A stretch of DNA of 23,359 bases, taken from positions 1 to 23,359 of the forward strand of contig JAMOTR010000071.1 of the NCBI GenBank assembly GCA_027068385.1, read 5' to 3'. Origin of the DNA: Candidatus Heimdallarchaeota archaeon (lineage in GTDB: Archaea; Asgardarchaeota; Njordarchaeia; Njordarchaeales; JAMOTR01). Numbering within the stretch: position 1 is the first letter of the stretch; each line of letters opens with the position of its first letter. Shown here piece by piece: positions 15,357 through 22,215 of the stretch. The notes below the pieces were generated by a model. That model was given only the letters and a program-made list of their open reading frames with translations, was not told where the DNA came from and made no database searches. Position numbers and translations under genes: made by a program.

Positions 15357-16397
15357 ATGAGTTATTCTCTTCCTATAAAAATAGACTTGAGGAAGGTCTT
15401 TAGATATTCGCCCGCGCTTTCCGTAAGAGTCGATAAAGACTTCGAGGAGCTTGGAGATACAGCTAAAGATGTGCTTTATAGGCTCTTCAACGCGAGGGTC
15501 TTGGAGACCTTATTCTCGAACGGTATACTTCCGGCCGTATATGATGAGGGGGAATCGCGGAAAGTGCTCTTCATTTCTCCTCCTTCGATAAGATATAACG
15601 TTTCTAAAGAGCCGATCGCGCGTTATCCTCATAGTAATTATATCTTCAGCGTCCTAAGAAGCGCGGGGTTAATAGAAGTTAAGGTATATAGGGACGAAGA
15701 GGGGATCCACGAGGACCTCTATTTCGCCCCCTTAGGTACGAACATAACGAAGGAGGACATATTCTCCGAGGACGTGGATAATCTCTCCATGGACTTTATT
15801 GAGGCTTACTTATACGTGGTCTTATCGCTCTCTTCCTTCCGGTTTGAGGGGGAGGACCGGGACGAACGGATCTTCCGGCAGAGTACATTAGAATATAAAG
15901 ATGGGCCGTACGTGAAGGTCTCTTATTATAAAAGAGGAGGAGTCGAAAACATACCCGTGCGTGTCGTATACATAAAGATCTCAGACGATATGCTTCCTCA
16001 CGTATATCATAAGGAGGACGGAACGCTTAGGGTCGGATACCTCCATAAGATATGCCGTAAGAACGAGGACGAGGGATACATAGACGTGAATAAGGTAATC
16101 GGAGAGGTAGAGGGGGAGAGGATAGTGGACGATCGGTTCCGCGAGGTGCGCGTGAAGTCCGTCGATAGTAAGATCATAAAAGGAGTCTATAGCCATTTAA
16201 CGAAGAGAAGGTTCGCACGGAGGTTCTATAAGAAGAAGTTGTATTCGGCTAAGGGGAGCGATCGGCTAGCTAAAATAGAGCGGACGCGTTCGCCCGAGCA
16301 GTACTTACTTAGGGATAAGCGGGCGATCGCGATCCCCAAAGCTCCGCTCGTCGTTCCCGCGAGCTTAGTACACAAGTTCGAGGTCAGGCAAGGGTGA
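15357..16397 (+). CDS. Unrecognised basic protein of the island (346 aa)
   Basis: I do not recognise a family. The N-terminal two thirds are mixed helix and strand with notable PPSIRYNVSKEP (about 75-86) and VSYYKRGG segments, and many acidic residues. The C-terminal third (about 265-346) is strongly basic (TKRRFARRFYKKK and RLAKIERTRSP), which could bind nucleic acid; this is an inference from charge. No Cys-rich motif, Walker motif, signal peptide or membrane helix is seen. It begins 24 bp after the helicase stop with its own TATA-like box. The 3' end lies antisense to a C/D box sRNA. Shared orientation and tight spacing tie it to the helicase and Argonaute-like proteins, but its role is unknown. 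Confidence 0.75.
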   Translation: MSYSLPIKIDLRKVFRYSPALSVRVDKDFEELGDTAKDVLYRLFNARVLETLFSNGILPAVYDEGESRKVLFISPPSIRYNVSKEPIARYPHSNYIFSVLRSAGLIEVKVYRDEEGIHEDLYFAPLGTNITKEDIFSEDVDNLSMDFIEAYLYVVLSLSSFRFEGEDRDERIFRQSTLEYKDGPYVKVSYYKRGGVENIPVRVVYIKISDDMLPHVYHKEDGTLRVGYLHKICRKNEDEGYIDVNKVIGEVEGERIVDDRFREVRVKSVDSKIIKGVYSHLTKRRFARRFYKKKLYSAKGSDRLAKIERTRSPEQYLLRDKRAIAIPKAPLVVPASLVHKFEVRQG

Positions 16398-16438
16398 AAT
16401 CATCATCCTTTCAGACTGCCCATCGCTCATCATCCCGT
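16380..16438 (-). ncRNA. C/D box guide sRNA
   Basis: Read on the minus strand, the order is C box ATGATGA (16427-16433), 12-nt guide GCGATGGGCAGT, D' box CTGA (16411-16414), 4-nt spacer, C' box ATGATGA (16400-16406), 12-nt guide TTTCACCCTTGC, and D box CTGA (16384-16387). The boxes and 12-nt guides fit the archaeal 2'-O-methylation guide exactly, bound by L7Ae, Nop5 and fibrillarin. By the box-plus-five rule the predicted targets are GCAA[G]GGUGAAA (D) and ACUG[C]CCAUCGC (D'), brackets marking the methylated base. It is antisense to the last codons of the 346-aa gene. It lies 30 bp downstream of mrp on the same strand, so it may be processed from the mrp transcript. Confidence 0.85.
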
Positions 16439-16467
16439 TCATTTTTGCTTTTCGCGTTAATAAAAAC

Positions 16468-17469
16468 TCAAGCGAGGCGTCTAGCGAGGCTTAAGAATAT
16501 TTCTTTAATCTCCTTGTTTACCTTCATCGGCTTCCCCGCGTCTATAGCCTTCATGGTCTCTACGTCTAGAGGTATCTCGGCTAGTATGTCGAACTCCTCT
16601 ACCCGACTAAGGTCGAGTTCGAGGCCGTACTCCTTAAGCCTCCTCTCTATTTCCTTCACGTCCGATAGCATGGAGAGCTCGCGCGCTATTTTCTCGACGT
16701 CCTTACGCATCTCGCGCCTGATTTTATCTAGCTCTTTTTTAGCTTCCTTCGGGTCCTTAGCGCTCACCTTTACTTTCTTCATCCTGTGGTCTAGGAGCTT
16801 CCTCTCTATCTCATTGTATAACATCGCGCGCTTTAGTTCCTCGAGCATCCTTTCTTTATCTATCGTGGCTAGCGAGATCTTATTACCGCAGAAGGGGCAC
16901 CTTATGTAGGACATGTTTAACACGACGCCCGCGGGTATCACGTCTAGGCGCCTTAAGGCCCCAACGGCGCGCTCTACGTCGGCCATAGCGATGCGTTGGG
17001 GCGTAGATACGACGACTCCTAAATCCACTAATACGTTCTCTATCGTGCTCAATAACTCGTCCCCCGTACCCGGAGGGGAATCTATGACGAGGTAATCTAG
17101 CTCGCCCCGGTTCGTCTTGTTTACCATGTCCGATATGAGCTTCGACTTGAGGACGCCGCGCCGTATTAGGGGGACGCCCTGCTCTAGAAGATACCGCACG
17201 CTCATCACCTTTATCCCGTTCACGTCTATGGGAATCATCATGCCCCTCTCGTCCGCGTATATCGCGCCATCGGTCGCCCCAAGGAGTATAGGGACGTTCG
17301 GACCGTGAACGTCTACGTCCAATATACCCACGCGATAACCTAGTTCCCTTAAGGCTAACGCTAGGTTTACAGCGACGAAAGACTTACCGACGCCGCCCTT
17401 ACCCGAGAGAACCATAATGTGCTTCTTAGCTACCCTAGTCTTACGAGGGAGCTTAAACTGAAGGGACAT
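16468..17469 (-). CDS. mrp: Mrp/NBP35-family P-loop ATPase (Fe-S carrier) with coiled-coil insertion
   Basis: This is a deviant-Walker ATPase of the Mrp/ApbC/NBP35 group, which carries and delivers Fe-S clusters. Seen: GKGGVGKS (23-30), the DVDVHGPNVP segment (51-60), the DSPPGTGDE loop (130-138) and the bridging-cluster CPFC (Cys191, Cys194). The family usually runs from CPFCG through a short Gly-rich stretch to GxIPLD. Here about 100 residues intervene before ILAEIPLD (295-302), mostly Lys/Glu-rich heptad-like helix (about 203-290). The domain still closes with the conserved DAGKP (310-314). A GATAAAAC element (16-strand reading at 17496-17503) is centred about 30 bases before the ATG at 17469. 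The family call is secure; the role of the insertion is unknown. Confidence 0.9.
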   Translation of the reverse strand: MSLQFKLPRKTRVAKKHIMVLSGKGGVGKSFVAVNLALALRELGYRVGILDVDVHGPNVPILLGATDGAIYADERGMMIPIDVNGIKVMSVRYLLEQGVPLIRRGVLKSKLISDMVNKTNRGELDYLVIDSPPGTGDELLSTIENVLVDLGVVVSTPQRIAMADVERAVGALRRLDVIPAGVVLNMSYIRCPFCGNKISLATIDKERMLEELKRAMLYNEIERKLLDHRMKKVKVSAKDPKEAKKELDKIRREMRKDVEKIARELSMLSDVKEIERRLKEYGLELDLSRVEEFDILAEIPLDVETMKAIDAGKPMKVNKEIKEIFLSLARRLA

Positions 17470-17495
17470 GAAACACTTATTGAGAGGCTTTTCAC

Positions 17496-17503
17496 GTTTT
17501 ATC
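17496..17503 (-). promoter_or_regulatory. Putative TATA box of mrp
   Basis: GATAAAAC on the minus strand lies about 30 bases before the mrp ATG. It abuts the 5' end of the divergent C/D box sRNA, so the mrp promoter and the sRNA gene share the same few bases. Confidence 0.35.
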
Positions 17504-17562
17504 TAGTGATGATGAAGAGCCATTCCTCTGATCGGATGATGAGCATGCCGCAGACTGATACT
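17502..17562 (+). ncRNA. C/D box guide sRNA
   Basis: C box GTGATGA (17506-17512), 15-nt guide TGAAGAGCCATTCCT, D' box CTGA (17528-17531), 4-nt spacer, C' box ATGATGA (17536-17542), 12-nt guide GCATGCCGCAGA and D box CTGA (17555-17558). All four boxes match the consensus. The RNA fills the middle of the 124-bp gap between divergent mrp and taw1. By the box-plus-five rule the predicted methylated sites are the bracketed bases in UCUG[C]GGCAUGC (D) and AGGA[A]UGGCUC (D'). I could not place either target with confidence. CACTTATTG at 17474-17482 is a possible TATA element for it. Confidence 0.85.
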
Positions 17563-17564
17563 CA

Positions 17565-17572
17565 AATAATAA
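17565..17572 (+). promoter_or_regulatory. Putative TATA box of taw1
   Basis: AAATAATA, within a longer A/T run (17563-17577), is centred about 26 bases before the ATG at 17594. It begins only a few bases after the D box of the sRNA. The spacing suggests a leaderless taw1 transcript. Confidence 0.45.
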
Positions 17573-17593
17573 TAAAAAGGATCTCTCTTCCTT

Positions 17594-18619
17594 ATGGCGG
17601 TCGCTCGGCAAGAGGTGTTTAAAAGATTATTGAAGATCGCCCGCTATCAACCCGCAGGAAACCATTCGGCCGTAAAGCCTTGTCACCGGTGCGTAGAAGC
17701 CCTAAAGAATAGGCGCTTCTGTTATAAGTATCGCTTCTATGGAATACCCTCCCATAGATGTATCCAGATGAGCCCAGTACCTATTCGGTGTACCCATAGA
17801 TGCGTCTTTTGTCGGCGCGCTCACCCGGAGGAACTAGGTACAAAAGGAGAGCCTCCCGTTCCCGAGAAGCGGGACGATCCCGAGTATATCGTGGAGGAGA
17901 GTATTAAGGCGCATAGGCAGGCGTTAAGCGGATACAATCCGAAAGCCCACCCCAAGGTTCTCCCCGAGATGCGGGAGGAGGCCATGAATCCGACACACGC
18001 GGCTATATCCTTAGCTGGGGAACCTCTCCTTTATCCTTATATCGACGATCTCGTGTACGAATACCGCAAGCGCGGTTTCACGACGTTTATAGTATCTAAC
18101 GGAACGCTACCGCGCGTCTTAGAGAGAATGCACACGTATCCTCATCAGATGTACGTAAGCGTCACCGCCCCCAACGAGCGCCTCTATAAGATCATCAATC
18201 AGCCGATCATAAAGGACGGGCGGAAGAGGTATCTAGAGTTCTTAGAGATCATGCACGACATACCGACGCTTACTGTGATGCGCTTTACGCTTATAAAGGG
18301 ACTTAACGACGCTCCTGGATACATAAAGGAATACGTGAAGCTCATAGAGATCGCGGAGCCGACGTATGTAGAGGTGAAGGGGTACTCTTACGTGGGCTAT
18401 TCCCAATACCGTATGAAACCCGAAAACCAACCTAAGATGGATGAGATACGCGAGTTCGCGAGGATGCTCGAGGCCGAGCTTGGAGGGTATCATATAGCGG
18501 ACGAGCACGAACCCAGCCGCATAGTGTTACTCACGAGACTGCCGTATCCGATAAAGCTCCAGGCGAACCTAAAGCGGGATAAGATGGAAGAACGGAAGAG
18601 GTTCCTCGAGGATCGATAA
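17594..18619 (+). CDS. taw1: 4-demethylwyosine synthase (TYW1/Taw1), radical SAM
   Basis: Taw1 condenses N1-methylguanosine-37 of tRNA-Phe with pyruvate to make 4-demethylwyosine, the tricyclic core of wyosine-type bases. The 341-aa length is normal for archaea, which lack the flavodoxin domain of eukaryotic TYW1. The radical-SAM cluster motif is Cys66-x3-Cys70-x2-Cys73 (IRCTHRCVFC). Cys30, Cys43 and Cys56 match in spacing the three ligands of the second 4Fe-4S cluster in the Methanocaldococcus enzyme; Cys33 is an extra cysteine. SLAGEPLLYPYI, VSNGTLP and the EVKGYSYVGYS block are conserved family segments. The gene is the first of a + strand run with the DUF167 and transglutaminase-like genes. 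Confidence 0.95.
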   Translation: MAVARQEVFKRLLKIARYQPAGNHSAVKPCHRCVEALKNRRFCYKYRFYGIPSHRCIQMSPVPIRCTHRCVFCRRAHPEELGTKGEPPVPEKRDDPEYIVEESIKAHRQALSGYNPKAHPKVLPEMREEAMNPTHAAISLAGEPLLYPYIDDLVYEYRKRGFTTFIVSNGTLPRVLERMHTYPHQMYVSVTAPNERLYKIINQPIIKDGRKRYLEFLEIMHDIPTLTVMRFTLIKGLNDAPGYIKEYVKLIEIAEPTYVEVKGYSYVGYSQYRMKPENQPKMDEIREFARMLEAELGGYHIADEHEPSRIVLLTRLPYPIKLQANLKRDKMEERKRFLEDR

Positions 18620-18622
18620 AAT
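18615..18622 (+). promoter_or_regulatory. Putative TATA box before the DUF167 gene
   Basis: ATAAAATA overlaps the taw1 stop codon and is centred about 27 bases before the ATG at 18646. Its position favours 18646 over the upstream in-frame ATG at 18637 if the transcript is leaderless. Confidence 0.4.
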
Positions 18623-18645
18623 ATCCTTATTTTTGTATGATTAAA

Positions 18646-18861
18646 ATGAGGGTAATAGTGCACGTAAAGCCTAATTCTAAGGAGTTCCGCGTGGAAAAGA
18701 TAACGGAGACGGAGCGGATCGTATACGTTCGTTCCCCTCCTAAGAAGGGTCAAGCGAACGAAGAGCTCGTAAAAGGACTCAAGAAAATGCTTAAGCGTAA
18801 CGTGAAGATAATCTCCGGGTTCACGTCGAGGACTAAAGTGATCGAAATCTCACGAGAATGA
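18646..18861 (+). CDS. DUF167/YggU-family protein
   Basis: This small conserved protein of unknown function is 71 aa from this start, or 74 aa from the in-frame ATG at 18637. It shows the family core: VHVKPNSK at the N terminus, then VYVRSPPKKGQANEELVKGL (apP-kGkAN-ell signature), then VKIISGFTSRTKVIEI. The later start begins directly with the conserved first strand (MRVIVHVKP) and fits the TATA spacing. The stop overlaps the next start codon (ATGA), so it is translated together with the transglutaminase-like gene. Confidence 0.85.
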   Translation: MRVIVHVKPNSKEFRVEKITETERIVYVRSPPKKGQANEELVKGLKKMLKRNVKIISGFTSRTKVIEISRE

Positions 18862-19538
18862 TACTTGAGCTCGAAATATGCGTGAGGTCCGAGACGATCA
18901 TTGAGGGTAAAGGGAGCGTGCGCGTTCTTCTTTTTACTTATCCCATAATCCGCGCTTATACCGATCTTCTAACCTGTAGAAGAGACCGTTGTGATTATCG
19001 TTTCGCGATACACGGGTACAGATCGCGGCACGAGATAGCGTTCGAAGTAATCACGGATAACGTGTTCGTGGGCTTAAAAGAACCTATATTAACCGGGGGA
19101 CACGACTCGCGGACGTTCAACGCGAGCCTTATCGAGGTGTCTAAGAGGATGAGCGATGATCCTATAGAATATATTAAGGAAGCCGTAGAGTTCGTGAGGG
19201 AATCGATCGATTATCAGGCGCTTAAGAAGCGTATAGGTACCCACGAAGCTCTTCAATTAGGGCTCGGGGATTGTGAAGAATATACGGATACGCTCGCCTC
19301 CTTATTAGCGGCTAGGGGGTTCAAGATAAGACGCATTATAGGAGCAACTACGGGAGGTCTTCACGCATGGCTAGAATATAAGGCTAAGGACGGTTCTTGG
19401 GTTCCTATCGATCCCACTCGGAACGAAGTCGGACGGCTTAGTAAGAATCATATACCGATCTTCGTGGGTAACAAGCGGCCCATTAAGATTCCGAGGAAGG
19501 CTAGATTAACGAGATTCTCCGTAAGGGCTTATGGATGA
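18858..19538 (+). CDS. Transglutaminase-like cysteine protease-fold protein
   Basis: This 226-aa protein has a papain-like transglutaminase domain in its C-terminal half. The Cys-His-Asp triad is visible: Cys139 in GLGDCEEYTDTLASLLAARG, His169 in GGLHAWLEY and Asp185 in WVPIDPT. The N-terminal 120 residues form a strand-rich domain with CRRDRC (Cys40, Cys45), a possible metal or disulfide pair. There is no signal peptide, so it is probably cytoplasmic. Archaeal members are mostly uncharacterised and may be amidases, proteases or crosslinking enzymes. It overlaps the DUF167 gene by 4 bases. At the 3' end it overlaps both the convergent cca gene (33 bp) and the start of a C/D box sRNA. Confidence 0.82.
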   Translation: MILELEICVRSETIIEGKGSVRVLLFTYPIIRAYTDLLTCRRDRCDYRFAIHGYRSRHEIAFEVITDNVFVGLKEPILTGGHDSRTFNASLIEVSKRMSDDPIEYIKEAVEFVRESIDYQALKKRIGTHEALQLGLGDCEEYTDTLASLLAARGFKIRRIIGATTGGLHAWLEYKAKDGSWVPIDPTRNEVGRLSKNHIPIFVGNKRPIKIPRKARLTRFSVRAYG

Positions 19539-21071
19539 TGAGACCGTCCCAGTCTGAAAAATGATGAGCCCGAGACGATCTGATCGTAAATTATTGAACA
19601 CCCGAAACTCGTCCTCCATTACCTTCAACCCTTTAGGTAGCTCCTCGTTTAATATCGGCCGCACTCCCTCGTATTCTATCGGCATCCCTCCTTTGATCAT
19701 ATGCCGGAGCGCTTCTCTAGGATCGGGATATTTCAAAGTGCCGGAGGCCGAAACGAAGAACTCGCTCGCGACGCTTTCCTTCGATCTCACTAGCTCCTTC
19801 CGTATTTCACCTAAAGAGGCCTTCATGATAGCTTCCTTAAGATGCTTCGGGGGCCTTAAGTAGAATCTCGTTTGATCTCTCGGTTCTATAGGTCCTGAAA
19901 GCCGCGTTTCTTTATAGCGTTCTATGAAGCGTTTAGCGTTCCTTCCTGCCGTTACTTTGGGACCCCTAAACTTCCCTTCATCACCGTGTACGTTTATCGT
20001 CTCCACACGTACGTACCGCCGATCATTATATGTTCCGGGATACACGCGCTTGATCTTATACCTTAAGTTATCATCCTCCGCCACGCGCTTCTCTATGATC
20101 CTCACAAGGCGCCGTAGTTTACCCCGAATCACGTCCTCGCTAGCCCCTCCTATTTTACCATATATGATCATATCCCTATCTCTACTTAACGAGGCCTCAG
20201 GAACTTCAGGGGGGAAGAAGAACTTCTCCGTAGGGTCATTAAAGAACATTTCTATAGCTAGGCGCATCTTCGCGTAGGTCCTCCGAGAAAGAGCTGCCGC
20301 TACGTTACGTTTAGGATCTACCGGGTCCACTATGACCATCACAGCGTTCTCGAGGACGTTTCTTAACCCCTTATTTAGGGCCTCCTCAAAGCTCTCCTTA
20401 AAGCTATACCGGCCGCCCGGATCCACGAACTTTAAGCGTCTTATAGCCTCTAACGCCCTCTCGAACGACCCTTCAGAGATTATAAGAAGCTCGCACGCGT
20501 AGCCGGAGAGGCCTTGAACCTTGATCTCGGCCCCATACGCGCGAATTCCCTTAAGAAACTGCTTCAATAGGCGCACCTCGTCCTTCTGCTTATCGCTTAG
20601 GCGCTCCTTTACGAACTTAGCGTGATAGGGGGATCTATCCACGGGAGATATTATATGAGAAGGATCCTCGACTAAGAATCCCGGCACAACATCAGCCTGA
20701 ACGCGGTCAACGAAGACGCGTATATAAGGATGATTCGCATAACGCAGCTCATACTTCCGAGGGATCTTTTCTATGAGGTCGCGTACGAGTCTCTCAAACA
20801 TCGGGATGTAATTCTTGCGTGTTATCCCGGGCTTGGGCGGTACTAATATGAATACGTCGAGCTCCTTTTTGCCCCTGATCCGTGTACCTTTAGCGAACGA
20901 TCCTAAGATCTCTACAGTAGCTTCGTAGCCGAGATCATCGAGTATCTCTTTTAGCACGCCCGTGATCTCTTCTCCTTTCTTACGTAACTCCGTCTCCTCC
21001 TCCTTCGTGGGCTTAATCCTTTCTAAAACTCTCTCCTTAACTTCCTCAATATCCTTCCTTAAGCGCTTCAC
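19506..21071 (-). CDS. cca: CCA-adding enzyme (archaeal class I tRNA nucleotidyltransferase)
   Basis: This enzyme adds or repairs the 3' CCA of tRNA. Seen: the nucleotidyltransferase signature LGSFAKGT (56-63) with Glu70 and Asp72 in KELDVF, and Asp127 in VQADVVPGF. Together they match the Glu-Asp-Asp triad of the Archaeoglobus enzyme. The CCA-enzyme central and tail regions follow: SGYACELLIISEGSFERAL (about 200-218), VDPVDPKRNVAAALS (about 261-275) and a C-terminal RNA-binding region. At 521 aa it is longer than typical (about 440-460). The last 30 or so residues are encoded opposite a C/D box sRNA and may be a late addition. The start is 26 bp inside the end of the upstream helical-repeat gene, so the two are coupled. 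Confidence 0.93.
   Translation of the reverse strand: MKRLRKDIEEVKERVLERIKPTKEEETELRKKGEEITGVLKEILDDLGYEATVEILGSFAKGTRIRGKKELDVFILVPPKPGITRKNYIPMFERLVRDLIEKIPRKYELRYANHPYIRVFVDRVQADVVPGFLVEDPSHIISPVDRSPYHAKFVKERLSDKQKDEVRLLKQFLKGIRAYGAEIKVQGLSGYACELLIISEGSFERALEAIRRLKFVDPGGRYSFKESFEEALNKGLRNVLENAVMVIVDPVDPKRNVAAALSRRTYAKMRLAIEMFFNDPTEKFFFPPEVPEASLSRDRDMIIYGKIGGASEDVIRGKLRRLVRIIEKRVAEDDNLRYKIKRVYPGTYNDRRYVRVETINVHGDEGKFRGPKVTAGRNAKRFIERYKETRLSGPIEPRDQTRFYLRPPKHLKEAIMKASLGEIRKELVRSKESVASEFFVSASGTLKYPDPREALRHMIKGGMPIEYEGVRPILNEELPKGLKVMEDEFRVFNNLRSDRLGLIIFQTGTVSSSISPYGESR
19531..19587 (+). ncRNA. C/D box guide sRNA, predicted to target the 23S rRNA P-loop
   Basis: C box ATGATGA (19535-19541), 12-nt guide GACCGTCCCAGT, D' box CTGA (19554-19557), 3-nt spacer, C' box ATGATGA (19561-19567), 12-nt guide GCCCGAGACGAT, D box CTGA (19580-19583). 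The D' guide can pair with ACUGGGGCGGUC of the 23S P-loop as I know it from bacteria: 11 Watson-Crick pairs and one G.U. The box-plus-five rule puts the methyl group on the second G of the GGGG run, the position (G2251, E. coli numbering) that bacteria methylate with RlmB. The D guide predicts AUCG[U]CUCGGGC, which I cannot place. The gene overlaps the 3' ends of the transglutaminase-like and cca genes. Confidence 0.88.
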
Positions 21072-22215
21072 GAATCTTTCTCCTCCGCGTTTCTAGATCT
21101 TTTTTAGGCACTCCCTTCTTTTCCCCTTCCCTCACAGCTAAGAGCGCGAGCTCCGCGTTTCCTATTCTTAGAGCCGTATCTATCGCGCGCGATAGCGTCA
21201 TCGTGACGCGTTCTACGTTCACGTCTACGCGGGCCATAAGGATCCTAGCTAGGATCGACGTGATCGGATCGGACCTCTTCGATATATCTCCTAAGACTCT
21301 CATCCCCTCCTCCCGATTCTCGAGTACTTTCCTATACACGTTAACGAGCGTGAGTACCGGGGTAGGAGGCATCATGATCTCCTTTAAGTCCTCCTCTATC
21401 GCCTCGTAAATCCTCTCATCTCCCGTGTATAAGTATAAGAACGAAAGCATGTTAATGATCGGAGCGGGCTTCTTCGGATACGCCTCTTCGATGCTCTCTA
21501 TGAGCTTATCTATGATCTTACGCGCCTCCTCTTCTTTATCCATAAGCCGATAAGCCCTAACGAGCCTCTCGTACAGAACTATCTCAACTTTAATCGCGTT
21601 CGCCCTTCCTGCAGCATCAAGGCCGCGTTTAATGAGGCTCAACGCCCTCCTTAAGGACCCTGTCTTGATCTCCATGTCCGCCCGCATCGCGTACAACTTC
21701 GCTAAGGACTTATAGTAACCCTCCGAGCCGTCCTCTAAGCTCTTTAATAAATCAAAAGCCTCGCGGAAGAGGGACTCGGCTACGGGCTTTCCCCTTATGT
21801 TGGAGTTCAATAGAGCCTTATGCATAGCCGCCTCGGCTAGGAATATCGCGACTATATCGCCGCACCTCTCATAAGCCGAGCGAAGTACCGAATACGTGCG
21901 CTCGATCACATCCTTTATAGCCTGTAAGGGGACGCGATAAGCGAGCACGTGAGCCACGGCTATGGCCGTAACGACGGACCTCTCGAGATTCGTATCGTAT
22001 AAGGCGTTCCTAATTATGGGGAGTAATTGAACGGAAGCGAAGGTAAGAACGGAGGGCGGTAGGGGCGAGCTAGAGAACATCGTTATAATTAAGGGCTCAA
22101 CGTACTTCGTCACGGCCTCCTCTTCCCCGGAGAGGAAGTCCTCTAAGAATTCGCACAGCCCCATCAAGACCTTACTATACTGAGCGCTATGAACGTTTTG
22201 AAAAATCAAGCACAT
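21046..22215 (-). CDS. Helical-repeat (TPR-like) protein of unknown function
   Basis: This 389-aa, almost entirely alpha-helical protein is built from helix pairs of TPR/HEAT style. Examples are AAMHKALLNSNIRGKPVAES, SLAKLYAMRADMEIKTGSL-RRALSLIKRGLDAAGRA, VLYERLVRAYRLMDKEEEARKIIDKL and NAELALLAVREGEKKG. The pattern of small residues (A, G) and the ALxxxxxGxxxxA spacing supports TPR-type repeats at about 150-250. The C terminus is a charged helix. No catalytic motif, signal peptide or membrane segment is seen. Such proteins usually serve as scaffolds for protein contacts. The gene lies between the cupin (10-bp overlap) and cca (26-bp overlap), with AAAGGAG upstream of its ATG, so the three form one transcript. 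The family is not recognised. Confidence 0.7.
   Translation of the reverse strand: MCLIFQNVHSAQYSKVLMGLCEFLEDFLSGEEEAVTKYVEPLIITMFSSSPLPPSVLTFASVQLLPIIRNALYDTNLERSVVTAIAVAHVLAYRVPLQAIKDVIERTYSVLRSAYERCGDIVAIFLAEAAMHKALLNSNIRGKPVAESLFREAFDLLKSLEDGSEGYYKSLAKLYAMRADMEIKTGSLRRALSLIKRGLDAAGRANAIKVEIVLYERLVRAYRLMDKEEEARKIIDKLIESIEEAYPKKPAPIINMLSFLYLYTGDERIYEAIEEDLKEIMMPPTPVLTLVNVYRKVLENREEGMRVLGDISKRSDPITSILARILMARVDVNVERVTMTLSRAIDTALRIGNAELALLAVREGEKKGVPKKDLETRRRKIREALKEGY

Noticed and set aside
7148..16397. Type IV CRISPR-Cas interpretation of the island (DinG-like helicase)
   Set aside because: No repeat array was seen in the window and none of the other proteins shows Cas5, Cas7, Cas6 or Csf1-like features that I can recognise.
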